From assembly GCA_914767715.1 (NCBI GenBank), contig OU612067.1, forward strand, positions 25,704,162-25,768,161: 64,000 bases of DNA, written 5' to 3'. Both the position numbers and the translations under genes were made by a program. Every line of letters begins with the position of its first letter. Position 1 is the first letter of the stretch. The notes beneath the pieces were generated by a model. That model worked only from the letters and a program-made list of their open reading frames with translations, did not search any database and had not been told where the DNA came from. Origin of the DNA: Membranipora membranacea. Its lineage: Eukaryota > Bryozoa > Gymnolaemata > Cheilostomatida > Membraniporidae. Below are positions 12,601 to 27,600 of this stretch, piece by piece.

Positions 12601-15600
12601 ACGGTTACTGCTCTTAACCTGACGCCCCTACCCACGGGATGGTAAAATGGAAAAATGTTATTCTATTATGTAGGCTAAACCTATGTCCAACAATCAAGGC
12701 ACGACTCTTCTGCCAGCTAGGCATCTATAGTGATGTTGTCTTGATTTCAGTGATTTAAGTTGATGAAAGTATAGCTTGGTCACAAAATTTTGTCTGAATT
12801 GGTTTTTGAGACATAACACATCTTAAATGTACCGTTGAGAATCATCTGTTACAAAAGGAGAAGAAAATCTAAATAATTTTGTGGGTAGTAAAAAACAGGT
12901 TAACTGTGTCTGAAAATGAGTTAAAATTATATGATAATGTTCAGAGTGTCTCTAGCTTGTATTTCAGTTAATGAAGACCTTTTTTAAAACAGCTAAACAC
13001 TTAGAATTTGCGACAATGACATACAATACGATCATGATCGTATAGCATTACGTCAATTCACTCCATTCATAAAGGGGCATACTCGGATTGAATTCATTAT
13101 ACTTCCCAACTGATCGGAGATAGCTGAATAAATTTTTCAATTATCATTCTCTAGACACTTATAAAAATTTCTGCTGATTCGGTTTATCTGACAAGCCCAT
13201 AGATAATTGAAAAAAAAACTTTGAAGATGACAAACACAAAAAATTGATGTAATGTCATGACGTTGCGCTATTGCCAGCACATCAACAATCTGGGTAAATG
13301 ATTTTTAGTTCCTATGCAAAGCTAATGGTATCGGGAAACTATATCCAGATTAACATTAGTGAAATTCCATAAAACCCCCCTTGTGATTCCTGTTCTGAGG
13401 GTGGAATACAAAAATATAACACTTATACTTGATAATGTATGAAACTCAGCTTTTACACTTTTAACATGGATTTGGACCCCGTGATCCCCGACTATAAAGA
13501 GAAGAGACAGCCGCTTAAAATCCGAAAGGCAATTCGTGAAGACCAATGAGCATGAACATTAATAATTCCATTGAAGAATCTGTCCTATCAAAATAAGGGT
13601 GGCCATTCATTGTAGGCCAGACATAGATGATGTCTGGTAATCTATACTTACATAACTTGTCATTGACCTTTGCGACAGTTTTCCAAGTGCCAAATGGGAT
13701 TTCGGCAAACAAAAATCAATAAACACCTTTAGAACAAAAAATATCAACCTAATTTTAATTAATCGTCCTATCCTTCCAAATCACTTTGAAGTACATCAAA
13801 CGACATCTGAAACTGAATCTCATGAAGATGAGAGGAGTTAAGAAATTTAGTGTATGAATTCAAAGCATCCAATTTTGAGAGATACAGCAGAAACTCATTT
13901 AAAACAACTTAGAGGGGTTCAATAACTTGTAATGACAGGTCTTCTAAAAGTGAATCTTAGTGGACATATAATTCTTTGTTTTCAAAAGACAACATTTAGA
14001 AAAAAAGGGATAAAGAGGCACATTGCAGAGAGATGATTAATGCATGTCTTCTTGTTTACAAGAAAAGGCAAAGCTGTGATCTATTTCTATGAGAATTGTT
14101 CCACATGCGCACTGTACTCGCTGTCTACCGGGGGCCCTTGGGCTTTTCACCAGCTTCACTAGGAATTAGGCTAATGACTGCCCACTCTCCTCAGAGCTGT
14201 ATTGGTGAAAGTAATACTGATTGAATGCAAAATATTATTTACAATAATGAATTATTGTGGGGATATGGCTAAGTGGGAAAATCACTTGCATGCATGACGG
14301 GAGGTGGGAAAAGGACATTGAGAAGTTTTCCTATACTATATACTAACTAGAAATGCAGGGGTGTATATTAAGAGATGTAATAGAGATGTAAATAAAATCT
14401 GGCTTCACCGGGATTCGAACTCAGGCCTCTCGTGCAAAGCCATCTAATCCAGGTGTTTAAATATAATGATGTAGTGGGTGTAAGTATTAATGAATAGAAA
14501 AGTAAACCTCATAGTAGTGGTGTAACTCCTCCTTTGTCACTCTGGTCTAAGAACCAATTTGGCTTCACCAAGAATTAAACTTGGGCCTCTTGCGCTGTGA
14601 TCGAGCGCACTAGCCACACAGCCACGCCTGCCCACTGGAGCTCATGGATTTAAATTGAATATGAATTGGAAAAGTAAGCTGTTGTGTAATTTTGTTTAAA
14701 CTTATGTTTTTCAAGCTTTCATGGCAGAAATCAGGCAAAAAAAGTGTAAAATATATTATATGCACACCCTCACCTGGTTTTACTATACATTTATGGTTGA
14801 AGACGGGGCTTTGATTCAGCCATTTCTTCTATTTTTTTAAAAAACACGTTTTGAAAAAGTAATATGAGGCACTGGATATGGGTTTCTTTAATTTTAGTTT
14901 GTATACATATACATTTATCATAAAAAGAGAACTTAGAATTTGTGGACAAGTTACCCAAAGTTGTACTTAACTGTGAACTGGTTCAGTTACAAAGTTGAAT
15001 ATTTAAGAACCAAAATTAAATCTTATAGCCTTCTAATATAAAAACACAGAAATAAATTTACCCTTTAATGATCTTTTTTATCCAAAATAAAATTTATATT
15101 GATCATCAGACTGAGAATAGCAGGTACATACTCACCACTCAGGTAGCTGTTTGAGGTCACAGCCGCTCACACGTAACTCACTCAGTGCTCTCAGCTCACA
15201 CAGCCACTCAGGTAATGTGTGTAGAGCTCCATTACCTGATACACCTAATACCTCCAGCTGAGTCAGTGATCTAATACTGTAATATATAATATATAATATA
15301 GATAATTATTAATACATCACATGAAATGAGAGGAGGTGCTTTGTAAACAAGTTAAGTCGTATATCATAAGGATCTAATGGCAGCCCCTCAGTACGTAATC
15401 TTGTGTTTATAAAATCATCTCAAAAGTATAATTTCCTTAGCACCGATCTCTCTGCGACCGGGGAGGGGGGGGGAAATTCTCCTTGCTGTGACAGATAGTT
15501 GACAACAAGAAGTGAAACGACAAATAATTATTTGCATGTCATACGCTATATGATATAAGAATTCAAGACTAACTTCTAGTTATATAGAAATAGAGGGCAT

Positions 15601-18600
15601 TGGATATCCTACATTCCATTTCTACATTGATTAACAATCGAGGATAACAACTTCATATCTGCATCCAAAGATCAAAATTCAATAATAGCAAAACCTCAAA
15701 TTTAAAAATGAAATGCTCATTTATTGAAGGTGAAGAAAAATGATAGATAGTCATGGCTGAACAATATTAGTAATTATTTTTGAAAAAATAAATTTTAGTC
15801 TGCATCCTTACTATGCAGCCACTAAGTCATAGCTGGCAAGAAGGCAACCCATTTTTTCATCACTTTATTTGTAAGTTAACATTTCAAAAAATTGAAGATT
15901 ATTGCAAAAATCTTTTTATCAGTGACAATGCTGTAGTAATTGATAGACTGAAAATAGCAGGTACAGACTCACCACTCAGGTAGGTGTTTGAGATCACATC
16001 CGTCCACACTTAACTTTCTCAGTGATCTCAGCTCACACAGCCACTCAGGTAATGTGTGTAGAGCTCTATTAAATGATACATCTAATACCTCCAGCTGAGT
16101 CAGTGATCTAATACTGTAATATATAACATATATAGATAATTATTAATACATCACATGAAATGAGAGAAGGAGCTTTGTAAACAAGTTATGTCGTATATCA
16201 TAAGGATCTAATGGCAGCCCCTCAGTACGTAATCTTGTGTTTATAAAATTATCTCAAAAGTATAATTTCCATAGCACCGATCTCTCTGCGACCGGGGGGG
16301 GGGGGGGAATTCTCCCTGCTGTGACAGATAGTTGACAACAAGAAGTGAAACGGCAAATAATTATTTGCATGTCATACGCTCTATGATATAAGAATTCAAG
16401 ACTAGCTTCTAGTTATATAGAAATAGAGGGCATTGGATATCCTACATTCCATTTCTACGTTGATTAACAATCGAGGATAACAACTTCATATCTGCATCCA
16501 AAGATCAAAATTCAATAATAGCAAAAGCTCAAATTTAAAAATGAAATGCTCATTTATTGAAGGTGAAGAAAAGCTTAGTCAGTGATCTAATACTATAATA
16601 TATACATGTATATATATAATAATACATCATGCGAGATGAGGAGCAGGATCCACCCTATTTCTTCTATCTCATTTTCGCACCAGACCGTTACATAGTCACG
16701 GCTGAACAACATTAGTAATTATTCTTGAGACATATAATTTTTAGTCTGCATCCGTACTATGCAGCCTTACAATAAGTCATAGCTGGCAGGAAGGCAACCT
16801 ATTTTTTCATCACTTTATTTTTTAAGTTATTTATGTTTTTATTTTATGTATTTATTTTATTTTATGTAGTTATTTTAAGTTATTTATGTGATTATTTAAG
16901 TTATTTAAGCCATTTATGTCACATCATGAAAAACATTAGTAATAATGAATTGTTGCTGACACTAAAAGTATATATTTATATATAAGTTAATATTTCAACA
17001 AATTGAGGATTGCAAATATCTTTTATCAGCAGTGACAATGCTGTAGTAAATGATAGACTGAGATTAAGAGATACAGACACACTGTCAAACAACTCGCTAT
17101 GATGGAATTTTCTACACTTGATTACTACATTAGTTAATCAACGGCATATTATAATTTTATATTTGAATCCTAAAATCTAGAATTAAGACAGAAGTTTGGC
17201 AAAATTCGAATGTGAAGGCTAATTTATTGGAATGTAGAATTAAAAGATAATATAGTTATTGTTATCAACGTTAGACATTATTCTTAAACTTGACAGATTT
17301 CCCAAGTCTCAATCCTTATAACACAGCCTTTTGATAATGTATCGCTGGTAAAAGACAACCTGTTTATTCACTTTAGCTTAGTTATTAATATTTCACAGCC
17401 TCCTCAAAGGTAAGGATTATTGAAGAAATAAAAAACAAAATATGAATCGACTCGACAGACTCACCACTCAGGTAGCTGTCTGAGATCACAATCTCTAACA
17501 CGTAACTCCCTCAGTGCTCTCAGCTCACACAGCCACATAGGTAATGTGTGTAGAGCTTTATTACCTGAGGATTATGCTGATTGACTTGAATTTTTAGAGC
17601 TGCTTACTCTCTGTGATTTTATTTCTGAGATGTCTAAAACTGTTTTTAACAATATTGTATATATATTAGTTGTGTTGTTTTTAACTGTGCAAAGGTATCC
17701 TCTTGCCTACATACCATCTATCGCCCACCAAAGTGCAGGGCTCAAAAGCGTTTAAAGAGATTTTTTCCTTACCACATGTCAGCTTTCAACAAAGTTTAAA
17801 TTTCACATTTTCATGTACCGATCCAATTATATCGCTTGCTGATACATGGATTAAAATAATATACCTATCCTAACCTTACCTAATGGCTGGTTCACATTGT
17901 CCCAGACGACCATCCCAGATAACCTAACCTAACCTAACCTGAGACAGTTAATACCTCCAGCTGAGTCAGTGAACTGATGCTGTAATTAATATACATGTAT
18001 ATTAATACATCATGTCAGATCAGGAGCCAGATCCGCCTCATTTCTTCTATCTCATTTTCGCACCAGGCCGTTATCCTACCTCCCACTAACTCATGAAGCC
18101 ATTTCCCCCCTGGATGAGTTACCATGCTGCCATTTTCCTGCTTGGAAAATTTCTCACCAATCCATTTTTCCACCAAGACATTTTCAGTTTGGGCTGTTTT
18201 CCGAACAAGCCATTCTTCCTCCAAGAAAAGTTCCAAATGGACAATTCCCATTTATCACACCATGCAGTTTTCACGGCTTAGTTTTTTTTTAACATATATG
18301 AACAGTTTTCACGTCCAGCCAATGTTGTAAAAAGCAGTTTGGGTAATGGACCTGTGAGTTGATTTCATTGTTATAGTTTGTGGATTTTGCTTTGAGTTTC
18401 CAGCGCACAAGTAATTGTACAACTGACTGATTTCAACAAGATGGTCTCAATGTTATAAAATACTTTTTCAGCAAAAGAACTTTGTTGTGCCTATAGCCTT
18501 TTCTGTACCAATCAGAGAAGAACTGCGAGATCATATTAATGTAATTGAATGAATTACTGGGCATTGGGACATTTTTTCACACGCCATTTTGCTACTACAC

Positions 18601-21600
18601 ATGAGCCAAAAGTCGTACAGCATTCTTCGAGCCAAATGTCTTCCTGAATAGATATCTGGTAAACGCTGACATGGTTATTGGCAATATCCCTCTTTAAAAT
18701 GAAGCTTACACCATGTGTACACTGCATGGCCTGACTATGCATGTTAAAATTTGCTGTACTAAATTTCAAGCTATTATCAATAACCACCAAACAATGTAAA
18801 GAAAATTAAACTCCTTTTGGGGTTTGAGGCTACAATTTTTTCCGAGACAATTTCATAATATTCAAGCTTTATCAAACTTTGGAATTGTTTCCTCTTGTAA
18901 AGAGAAGAGACAACCGCTTAAAATCAGAAAGGCAATCCGTGAAGACCAATGAGCATGAACATTAATAATTCCATTGAAGAATCTGTCCTATCAAATAAGG
19001 GTGGCCATTCATTGTAGGCCAGACATAGATGATGTCTGGTAATCTATACTTACATAACTTGTCATTGAACTTTGCGAAGAGTTTTCCGAGTGCCAAATGG
19101 GATTTCGTCAAACAAAAATTAATATACACCTTGAGAACAAAACATATCAACCTGATTTTAAGTAATCGTCCTATTCTTCCAAATCTCTTTGAAGTACATC
19201 AGACGACATCTGAAACTGAATCTCATGAAGATGAGAGGAGTTAAGAAATTTAGTGTATGAATTCAGAGCATCCAATTTTGAGAGATACAGCAGAAACTCA
19301 TTTAAAACAACTTAGAGGGGTTCAATTACTTGTAATGACAGGTATTCTAAAAGTGAATCTTAGTGACCATAAAACTCTTTGTTTTCAAAAAACAACATTT
19401 ACCAAAAAGGGATAAAGAGGCACATTGCAGAGAGATGATTAATCCATGTCTTCCTGTTTACAAGAAAAGGCAAAGCTGTCATCTCTTTCTATGAGAATTG
19501 TTCCACATGCGCACTGTACTCGCTGTCTACCGGGGGCCCTTGGGCTCTTCGCCAGCATCACTAGGAATTAGGCTAAAGATCTGTTATAAGATTTCTGTTA
19601 TATTAAAGCATTCTGAAATTGATTCGCCTCAACTCAAGCCTGGTAATGTGGAGGTACGTAATTTTTGCTACAATAATTGTGGAATTTCTGTGGCGGGGAT
19701 CCAACATCAGAAGATAAAATATAGTGGTTGTGGTCTGAGAAAACTACCTGGCGTTATTCGGGGCCTTAGATATCCTATCTTCTCAAATAAACTCCTTTGT
19801 GATTATTCGGAACCAACAGTGATGCCATAACCCTTCCATCAGTGGTGTAAGGAAGATGAAAAGATAGTTGGGACATTAAACTGGATAACGAGTCATACAT
19901 CTTTCGATCATTAAGTGAGTGCCCCAGGTTTTTCCATTACCATCCCTTGTGCACAACAGGAATTCTAAATTTTCGGCAGCAAAGAAACACAAATCTTCTT
20001 GGTGAAATGAACCCAAAAATGACCAAAAGTGTAATTGATTGAATTTCCTACTTGAGGCCCAGTTATAGACTGATGAAGCTATTATATGGCCAATTCTGAA
20101 CAAAATGTGGTGCGTTATTTTTTATCCTGTAACTGTATGCCTGATTGTTACTGCAATAGACATGTGCTTTCCCTTTGTGTAGCCTACGATGAGATTATGA
20201 ATCAATTAGATCAAATGAACCTCCATCCATCTTGATGACTTGCAATTACTTTTCTAACAGCTTTATTCCCTGTACATTACGGTACCTGAAACTGACCAAG
20301 GACTAAACAAGGCCAATACACCAATGTCGGATGGGGAACCGTTACTGCTCTTAACCTGACGCCCCTACCCACGGGATGGTAAAATTGAAAAATGTGATTC
20401 TATTATGTAGGCTAAACCTATGTCCAACAATCAAGGCACGACTCTTCTGCCAGCTAGGCATCTATAGTGATGTTGTCTTGATTTCAGTGATTTAAGTTGA
20501 TGAAAGTATAGCGTGGTCACAAAATTTTGTCTGAATTGGTTTTTGAGACATAACACATCTTAAATGTACCGTTGAGAATCATCTGTTACAAAAGGAGAAG
20601 AAAATCTAAATAATTTTGTGGGTAGTAAAAAAACAGGTTAATTGTGTCTGAAAATGAGTTAAAATTATATGATAATGTTCAGAGTGTCTCTAGCTTGGAC
20701 TTCTGTTAATGTAGACCTTTTTTAAAACAGCTAAACACTTAGAATTTGCAACAATCACACACAATGCGATCATGATTCACAGCAATTCACTCCATTCATA
20801 AAGGGGCATACTCGGATTGAATTCATTATAATTCCCAACTGATCAGAGATAGCTGAATAAATTTTTCAATTATCGTTCTCTAGACACTTATAAAAATTTC
20901 TGCTGATTCAGTTTATCTGAAAAGCCCAAAGATAATTGAAAAAAAACCTTTCAAGATGACTAACACAAAAAATTAATGTGATGTCATCACGTTGCGCTAT
21001 TGCCAGCACATCAACAATCTGGGTAAATGATTTTTAATTCTTACGCAAAGCTAATGGTATCAGGAAACTATATCCAGAGTATTAGCTCTAAGTATTGAAC
21101 AATTTAATCACAAGTTAAAGATATGTTTTGAAGGGGTGATTATGGAAAAAGTTGTTCCCCCTGATTAACATGAGTGAAATTCCATAAAACCCCCTTGTGA
21201 TTCCTGTTCTGAGGGTGCAATATAAAAATATAACATTTAAACTCAATAATGTATGAAACTCAGCTTTTACACTTTTAACACGGATTTTGACCCCGGGATC
21301 CCCGACTATAAAGAGAAGAGACAGCCGCTTAAAATCAGAAAGGCAATTCGTGAAGACCAATGAGCATGAACATTTATAATTCCATTGAAGAATCTGTCCT
21401 ATCAAATAAGGGTGGCCATTTATTGTAGGCCAGACACAGATGATGTCTGGTAATCTATACTTACATAACTTGTCATTGTCAGTTTTCCGAGTGCCAAATG
21501 GGATTTCGGCAAACAAAAATTAATAAACACCTTTAGAACAAAAAATATCAACCTAATTTTAAGTAATCGTCCTATCCTTCCAAATCGCTTTGAAGTACAT

Positions 21601-24600
21601 CAGAGGACATCTGAAACCGAATCTCATGAAGATGAGAGGAGTTAAGAAATTTAGTGTACAAATTCAAAGCATCCAATTTTGAGAGATACAGCAGAAACTC
21701 ATTTAAAACAACTTAGAGGGGTTCAATTACTTGTAATGACAGGTATTCTAAAAGTGAATCTTAGTGACCATAAAACTCTTTGTTTTCAAAAGACAACATT
21801 TACAAAAAAGGGATAAAGAGGCACATTGCAGAGAGATGTGTAATGCATGCCTTCTTGTTTACAAGAAAAGGCAAAGCTGTCATCTATTTCTATGAGAATT
21901 GTTCCACATGCGCACTGTACTTGCTGTTTACCGGGGGCCCTTGGGCTCTTCGCCAGCTTCACTAGGAATTAGGCTAAAGATCTGCCCCACTCTCCTCTAA
22001 AACTCACATTGGATTGGTGAAATTAATACTGATTGAATGCAAAATATTATTTACAATAATGAATTATTATGGGGATATGGCAAAGTAGGAAAATCACTTG
22101 CTTGGATGACGGGAGGTGGGAAAATGACATTGAGAAGTTTTCCTATACTATATACTAACTAGAAATGCAGGGGTGTATACTAAGAGATGTAATAGAGATG
22201 TAAATAAAATCTGGCTTCACCGGGATTCGAACTCAGGCCTCTCGCGCACAGCCATTTAATCCAGGTGTTTAAATATAATGACTTAGTGGGTGTCAGTAGT
22301 AATAAATAGAAAAGTTAACCTCATAGTAGTGGTGTTACTCCTCCTCTGTCACTATGGTCTAAGAACCAATTGGCTTCACCAAGAGTTAAACTTGGGCCTC
22401 TTGCGCTGTGATCGAGCACACTAGGCACTCAGCCACGCCTGCCCACTGCAGCTCACGGATTTAAATTCAATATGAATTGAAAAAGTAAGCTGTCGTGTAA
22501 TTTTGTTAAAATTTTCTGTTTTTCAAGCTTTCATGGCAGAGATCAGGCAAAAAAGGTGTAAAATATATTATATGCACACCCTCACCTGGTTTTACTATAC
22601 ATTTGTGGTTGAAGACAGGGCTTTGATTTGGCCATTTCTTCTATTTTTTAAAAAACATGTTTTGAAAAAGTGTTATGAGGCACTGGATATGGGTCTCTTT
22701 TATTTTATATGCATATACATTTATCATAAACACAAAACTTAAAATTTGTGGACAAGTTACCCAAAGTTGTACTTAACTGTGAAGTGGTTCAGTTAAAAAG
22801 ATGAATATTTAGGAGCTAGCCTGCAATAATTATGCAAGAACCAAAATTAAACGTTACAGCCTTCTAACATAAAAATACAGAAATAAATTTACCCTTTTAT
22901 GATCTTTTTTATCCAAAATAAAATTTATATTGATCATCAGACTGAGAATAGCAGGTACATACTCACCACTCAGGTAGGTTTTCAAGACCACACAAGCTCA
23001 CATGTAACTCTCTCAGTGATCTCAGCTCACACAGCCACTCAGGTAATGTGTGTAGAGCTCTATTCCATGATACATCTAATACCTCCAGCTGAGTCAGTGA
23101 CCTGATACTGTAATATATACATGTATATATATAATAATACATCATATGAGATGAGGAGCAGGATCCACCCCATTTCTTCTATCTCATTTTCGCACCAGGC
23201 TGTTAGATAGTCACGGCTGAACAACATTAGTAATTATTCTTGAGACATATAATTTTTAGTCTGCATCCGTACTATGCAGCCTTACAATAAGTCATAGCTG
23301 GCAGGAAGGCAACCTATTTTTTCATCACTTTATTTTTTAAGTTATTTATGTATTTATTTTATGTATTTATTTTATTTTATGTAGTTATTTTAAGTTATTT
23401 ATGTGATTATTTAAGTTATTTAAGCCATTTATGTCACATCATGAAAAACATTAGTAATAATGAATTGTTGCTGACACAAAAAGTATATATTTATATAGAA
23501 GTTAATATTTCAAAAAATTGAGGACTACGGATTGCAAATATCTTTTATCAGTTACAATGCCGTAGTAAATAATAGACTGAGATTAAGAGATACAGACTCA
23601 CTGTCAAACAACTAGCTATGATGGAATTTTCTACACTTAATTACTACATTAGTTATCAATGGAGGATTTTCATTTTATATTTGAATCCTAAAATCTAAAA
23701 CTCAGACGGAAGTTTGGCAAATTCCAATGTGAAAGCTAATTTATTGGAATGTAGGGATAAAAGATAATATAGTTATCGTTATCAACGTAAGACATTATTC
23801 TTACTTAAACTTGACCGATTTCTCAAGTCTGAATCCTTATAACACAGCCTTTCGATAATGTATCGCTGGTAAAAGAAAACCTGTTTATTCACTTTAGCTT
23901 AGTTATTTATATTTCACAGCCTCTTCAAAGGTAAGGATTATTGAAGAAATAAAAAACAAAATATGAATTGACGCGACGTGACAGCCTCACCACTCAGGTA
24001 GCTGTCTGAGATCCAATAACTCCCTCGGTGCTCTCAGCTCACACAGCCACACAGGTAATGTGTGTAGAGCTTTATTACCTGAGGATTATGCTAATTGACT
24101 TGAAATTTTAGAGCTGCCTACTCTATGTGATTTTATTTCTGAGATGTCTAAAACTGTTTTTAACAATATTGCGTCCAATGAAGACCATCCTCTTTTTTGT
24201 TGTGTTGTTTTTAACTGTGCAAAGGTATCCTCTTGTCTACATACCATCTATCGCCCACCAAAGTGCAAGACTCAAAAGCGTTTAAAGAGCTATTTTCCTT
24301 ACCACATGTCAGCTTTCAACAAAGTTTAAATTTCTCATTTTCATGTACCAATCCAATATTACCGCTTGCTGATACATGGATTAAAATAATAAATCTCCCC
24401 TAACCTAACCTAATGGCTGGTTCACATTGTCCCAGACGACCATCCCAGATAACCTGACCTAACCTAACCTAACCTAACCTGATACATTTTATACCTCCAG
24501 CTGAGTCAGTGAACTGATGCTGTAATAAATATACATGTATATTAATACATAATGTGAGATGAGGAACCAGATCCGCCTCATTTCTTCTATATCATTTTCG

Positions 24601-27600
24601 CACCAGGCCGTTATCCCACCTCGCAATATCCCATGAAGCCATTTCCTCCCTGGATGAGTTACCATGCTGCCATTTTCCTGCTTGAACAATTTCTCACCAA
24701 TCCATTTTCCACCGAGACGTTTTCAGTTTGAACTGTTTTCCGAGCAAGCCATTTTTCCTCCAAGAAAAATTCCAAATGGACTGTGTTCCCACCTAGACCA
24801 TTTATCACACCATGCAGTTTACCCGGCATCGTTTTTTTTAACATTTATTAACTGTTTTCACGTCCAGCCAACGTTGTAAAAAGAAGTTTGGGTAATGGAC
24901 CTGTGAGTTGATTTCATTGTTATAGTTTGTGGATTTTGTTTTGAGTTTTCCAACGCACAAGTAATTGTACAAATGACTGATTTCAACAAGGTGGTCTCAA
25001 TGTTATAAAATACTTTTTCAGCAAAAGAACTTCGTTGTGCCTATAGCCTTTTCTGTACCAATCAGAGAAGAACTGCGAGATCATATAAATGTAAGTGAAT
25101 AAATTACTGACCAATGGGCAGAACATAAATTAGAACATTGGGGCATTTTTTCACATGTCATTTTGCTACTACACATTATTCAAAAGTCGTACAGCATTCT
25201 TCTAGCCATATGACTTGCTGAAGAGATATCTTGTAAACGCTGACAAGGTTATTAGCAAAATCCCTCTATAAAATGAAGCTTACACCATGTGTGTACACTG
25301 CATGGCCTGACCATGCATGTTAAAGTTTGTTGTACTAATTTTCAAGCTATTATCAATAACCATCAAACAATGTAAAGAAAATTAATCTCCTTTTGGGGTT
25401 TGAGGCTACAATTTTTTCAGAGGCAATTTCATAATATTCAAGCTTTATCAAAATTTGGAATTGTTTCCTCTTGTAAAGAGAAGAAACAACCGCTTAAAAC
25501 CAGAAAGGCAATTCGTGAAGACCAATGAGCATGAACATTAATAATTCCATTGAAGAATCTGTCCTATCAAATAAGGGTGGCCATTTATTGTAGGCCAGAC
25601 ACAGATGATGTCTGGTAATCTATACTTACATAACTTGTCATTGAACTTTGCGAAGAGTTTTCCGAGTGCCAAATGGGATTTCGGCAAACAAAAATTAATA
25701 AACACCTTGAGAACAAAAAATATAAACCTAATTTTAAGTAATCGTCCTATCCTTCCAAATCACTTTGAAGTACATCACACGACATCTGAAACTGAATCTC
25801 ATGAAGATGAGATTCAGTTTCAGGCTAAAGATCTGCCCACTCTCATCTAGAACTCACATTGTATTGGTGAAATTAATACTGATTGAATGCAAAATATTAT
25901 TTACAATAATGAATTATTGTGGGGATATGTCTAAGTGGGAAAATCACTTGCTTGGATGATGGGAGGTGGGAAAATGACAATGAGAAGTTTTCCTATACTA
26001 TATACTAACTAGAAATGCAGGGGTGTATACTAAGAGATGTAATAGAGATGAAAATAAAATCTGGCTTCACCGGGATTCGAACTCAGGCCTCTCGCGCAAA
26101 GCCATCTAATCCAGGTGTTTAAATATAATGATGTAGTGGGTGTAAGTAGTAATAAATAGAAATCTTACAGCCTTCTAACATAAAAATAGCAGGTACAGAC
26201 TCACCACTCAGGTAGGTGTTTCAGACAACAGGAGTCCACTTGTAACACTCTCAGTGCTCTCAGCTCACACAGCCACTCAGGTAATGTGTGTAGAACATTA
26301 TCTGATACTTTAAATACCTCCAGCTTAGTCAGTGATCTAATACTGTAATATATAATATAAGCTGATTGGTGTATTTATACACAATTGTATGAATATTGGT
26401 TTAATATTTCACTCGGCTGACAAAAAATGGGATCAGGGAGGAATATCCTCTATCACAGTGTCTCATACATGTTCATACTCTCTAAACAGGATTGTGATTT
26501 CTGTTTGGAGATCAATTATGATAACACAATTAAACTTCATAATGAGATCTATACGAGCTTGTAATCTCTAAACAAAAAGCTTGAACCATGGCAAAACACC
26601 AGAAAGACAAATTTTCAATACGGCTCAATTGTGTGTTTAAGAGAGAATGTCATCTCAAAAAGCAGAGTTGACTCCGCAATGAGATACCATAACTCACTTC
26701 TGTAGCTGACCACAGTTTGTTATGTCTCTCAGTGTGATCTCTCTCAGGTTAGCGGCTATCTTATCTAGGTTAGGTGGGATATCACCCTTAATGTACATAT
26801 GTGTGATCTCCAGTCCTTGTGTAGCTGCTGATAACTCATCAGGTGTATATGATGTGAGAACACTATCACTTATATAGGGGATGGAATCGATGTCTCGCTC
26901 TGAGGTATGACGGTACCAGATCTCATACTTAGAACCTGTAAAAGTGAGTCAATATATCACTGATTGGGATAGCAAGACTAGAAATAATTCATACAATGAC
27001 ACATTTTAAAATTAAAATTTCTGCCAAGCGATCTGTTGGATACCTCCACATCAACCACGGGGAGACAACTCACAATATTGATTTTATAATAAGCATAAAA
27101 ATCTAAATTAAAATCAATATCAGAGCAGGGTGTTTGGGACCAAACTCGCTGATCATAGGCCACCTGATGTTTCTCTTCTTGTAGTTGCGCCTTCAAACGG
27201 TTGCTAGTATGTGGTATCCGTTAGCAAAGTTTGATTATGTGATATCACAAATTCGTACTCCCAACAGTGTGGGCAGTAGTGGCAGTAGTGTCACTGGTGA
27301 TTATCATACTGACTCTCGTGATCTGACTGGGCATGTAGATCACTGATAAACTAGGCTATAGTTACCACAAAGTAGATGTCGTAAGGCTAAGTATAAATCA
27401 TGCGTGACTTTAAATTGCGCATGTGCAAGAACAATGAGTTTAGTCTAGGTCCTGAGAGAAAATTTGGTCAGGGAGAATGGGATAGCCCCTGCATGAACTG
27501 CCAATCAAAATCAGCTAATAGTGACAAGAGAGAATAACTATCAATATCAATTCCGCACGCATTGAAGAGCATACCACCAGAGCAGGTAGCCAATCAGATG

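Noticed and set aside
14400-14640. Functional tRNA gene
   Set aside because: Box A/B and some stems are present, but the acceptor stem does not close, T33 is missing, and the copies vary.
15136-17100. CRISPR-like array from the regular repeats
   Set aside because: Repeats are 0.8-3.5 kb exon-intron units in eukaryotic DNA, without short repeats and spacers.
18962-19150. Recurring 62-codon minus-strand ORF (MICFVLKVYINF...) and its plus-strand partner at 19029
   Set aside because: Both strands are open over the same bases, there are no splice signals, and stops appear in several copies.
22503-22742. 79-codon ORF (MLKFSVFQAFMAEI...) shared with 60319
   Set aside because: Intron unit sequence; frame is broken in the copies at 14.7, 43.6 and 47.1 kb.
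24144-24329. Recurring 60-codon plus-strand ORF (MSKTVFNN...) as a small conserved gene
   Set aside because: It lies inside a truncated retrotransposon inserted in a LRR exon; conservation between copies is due to recent duplication.
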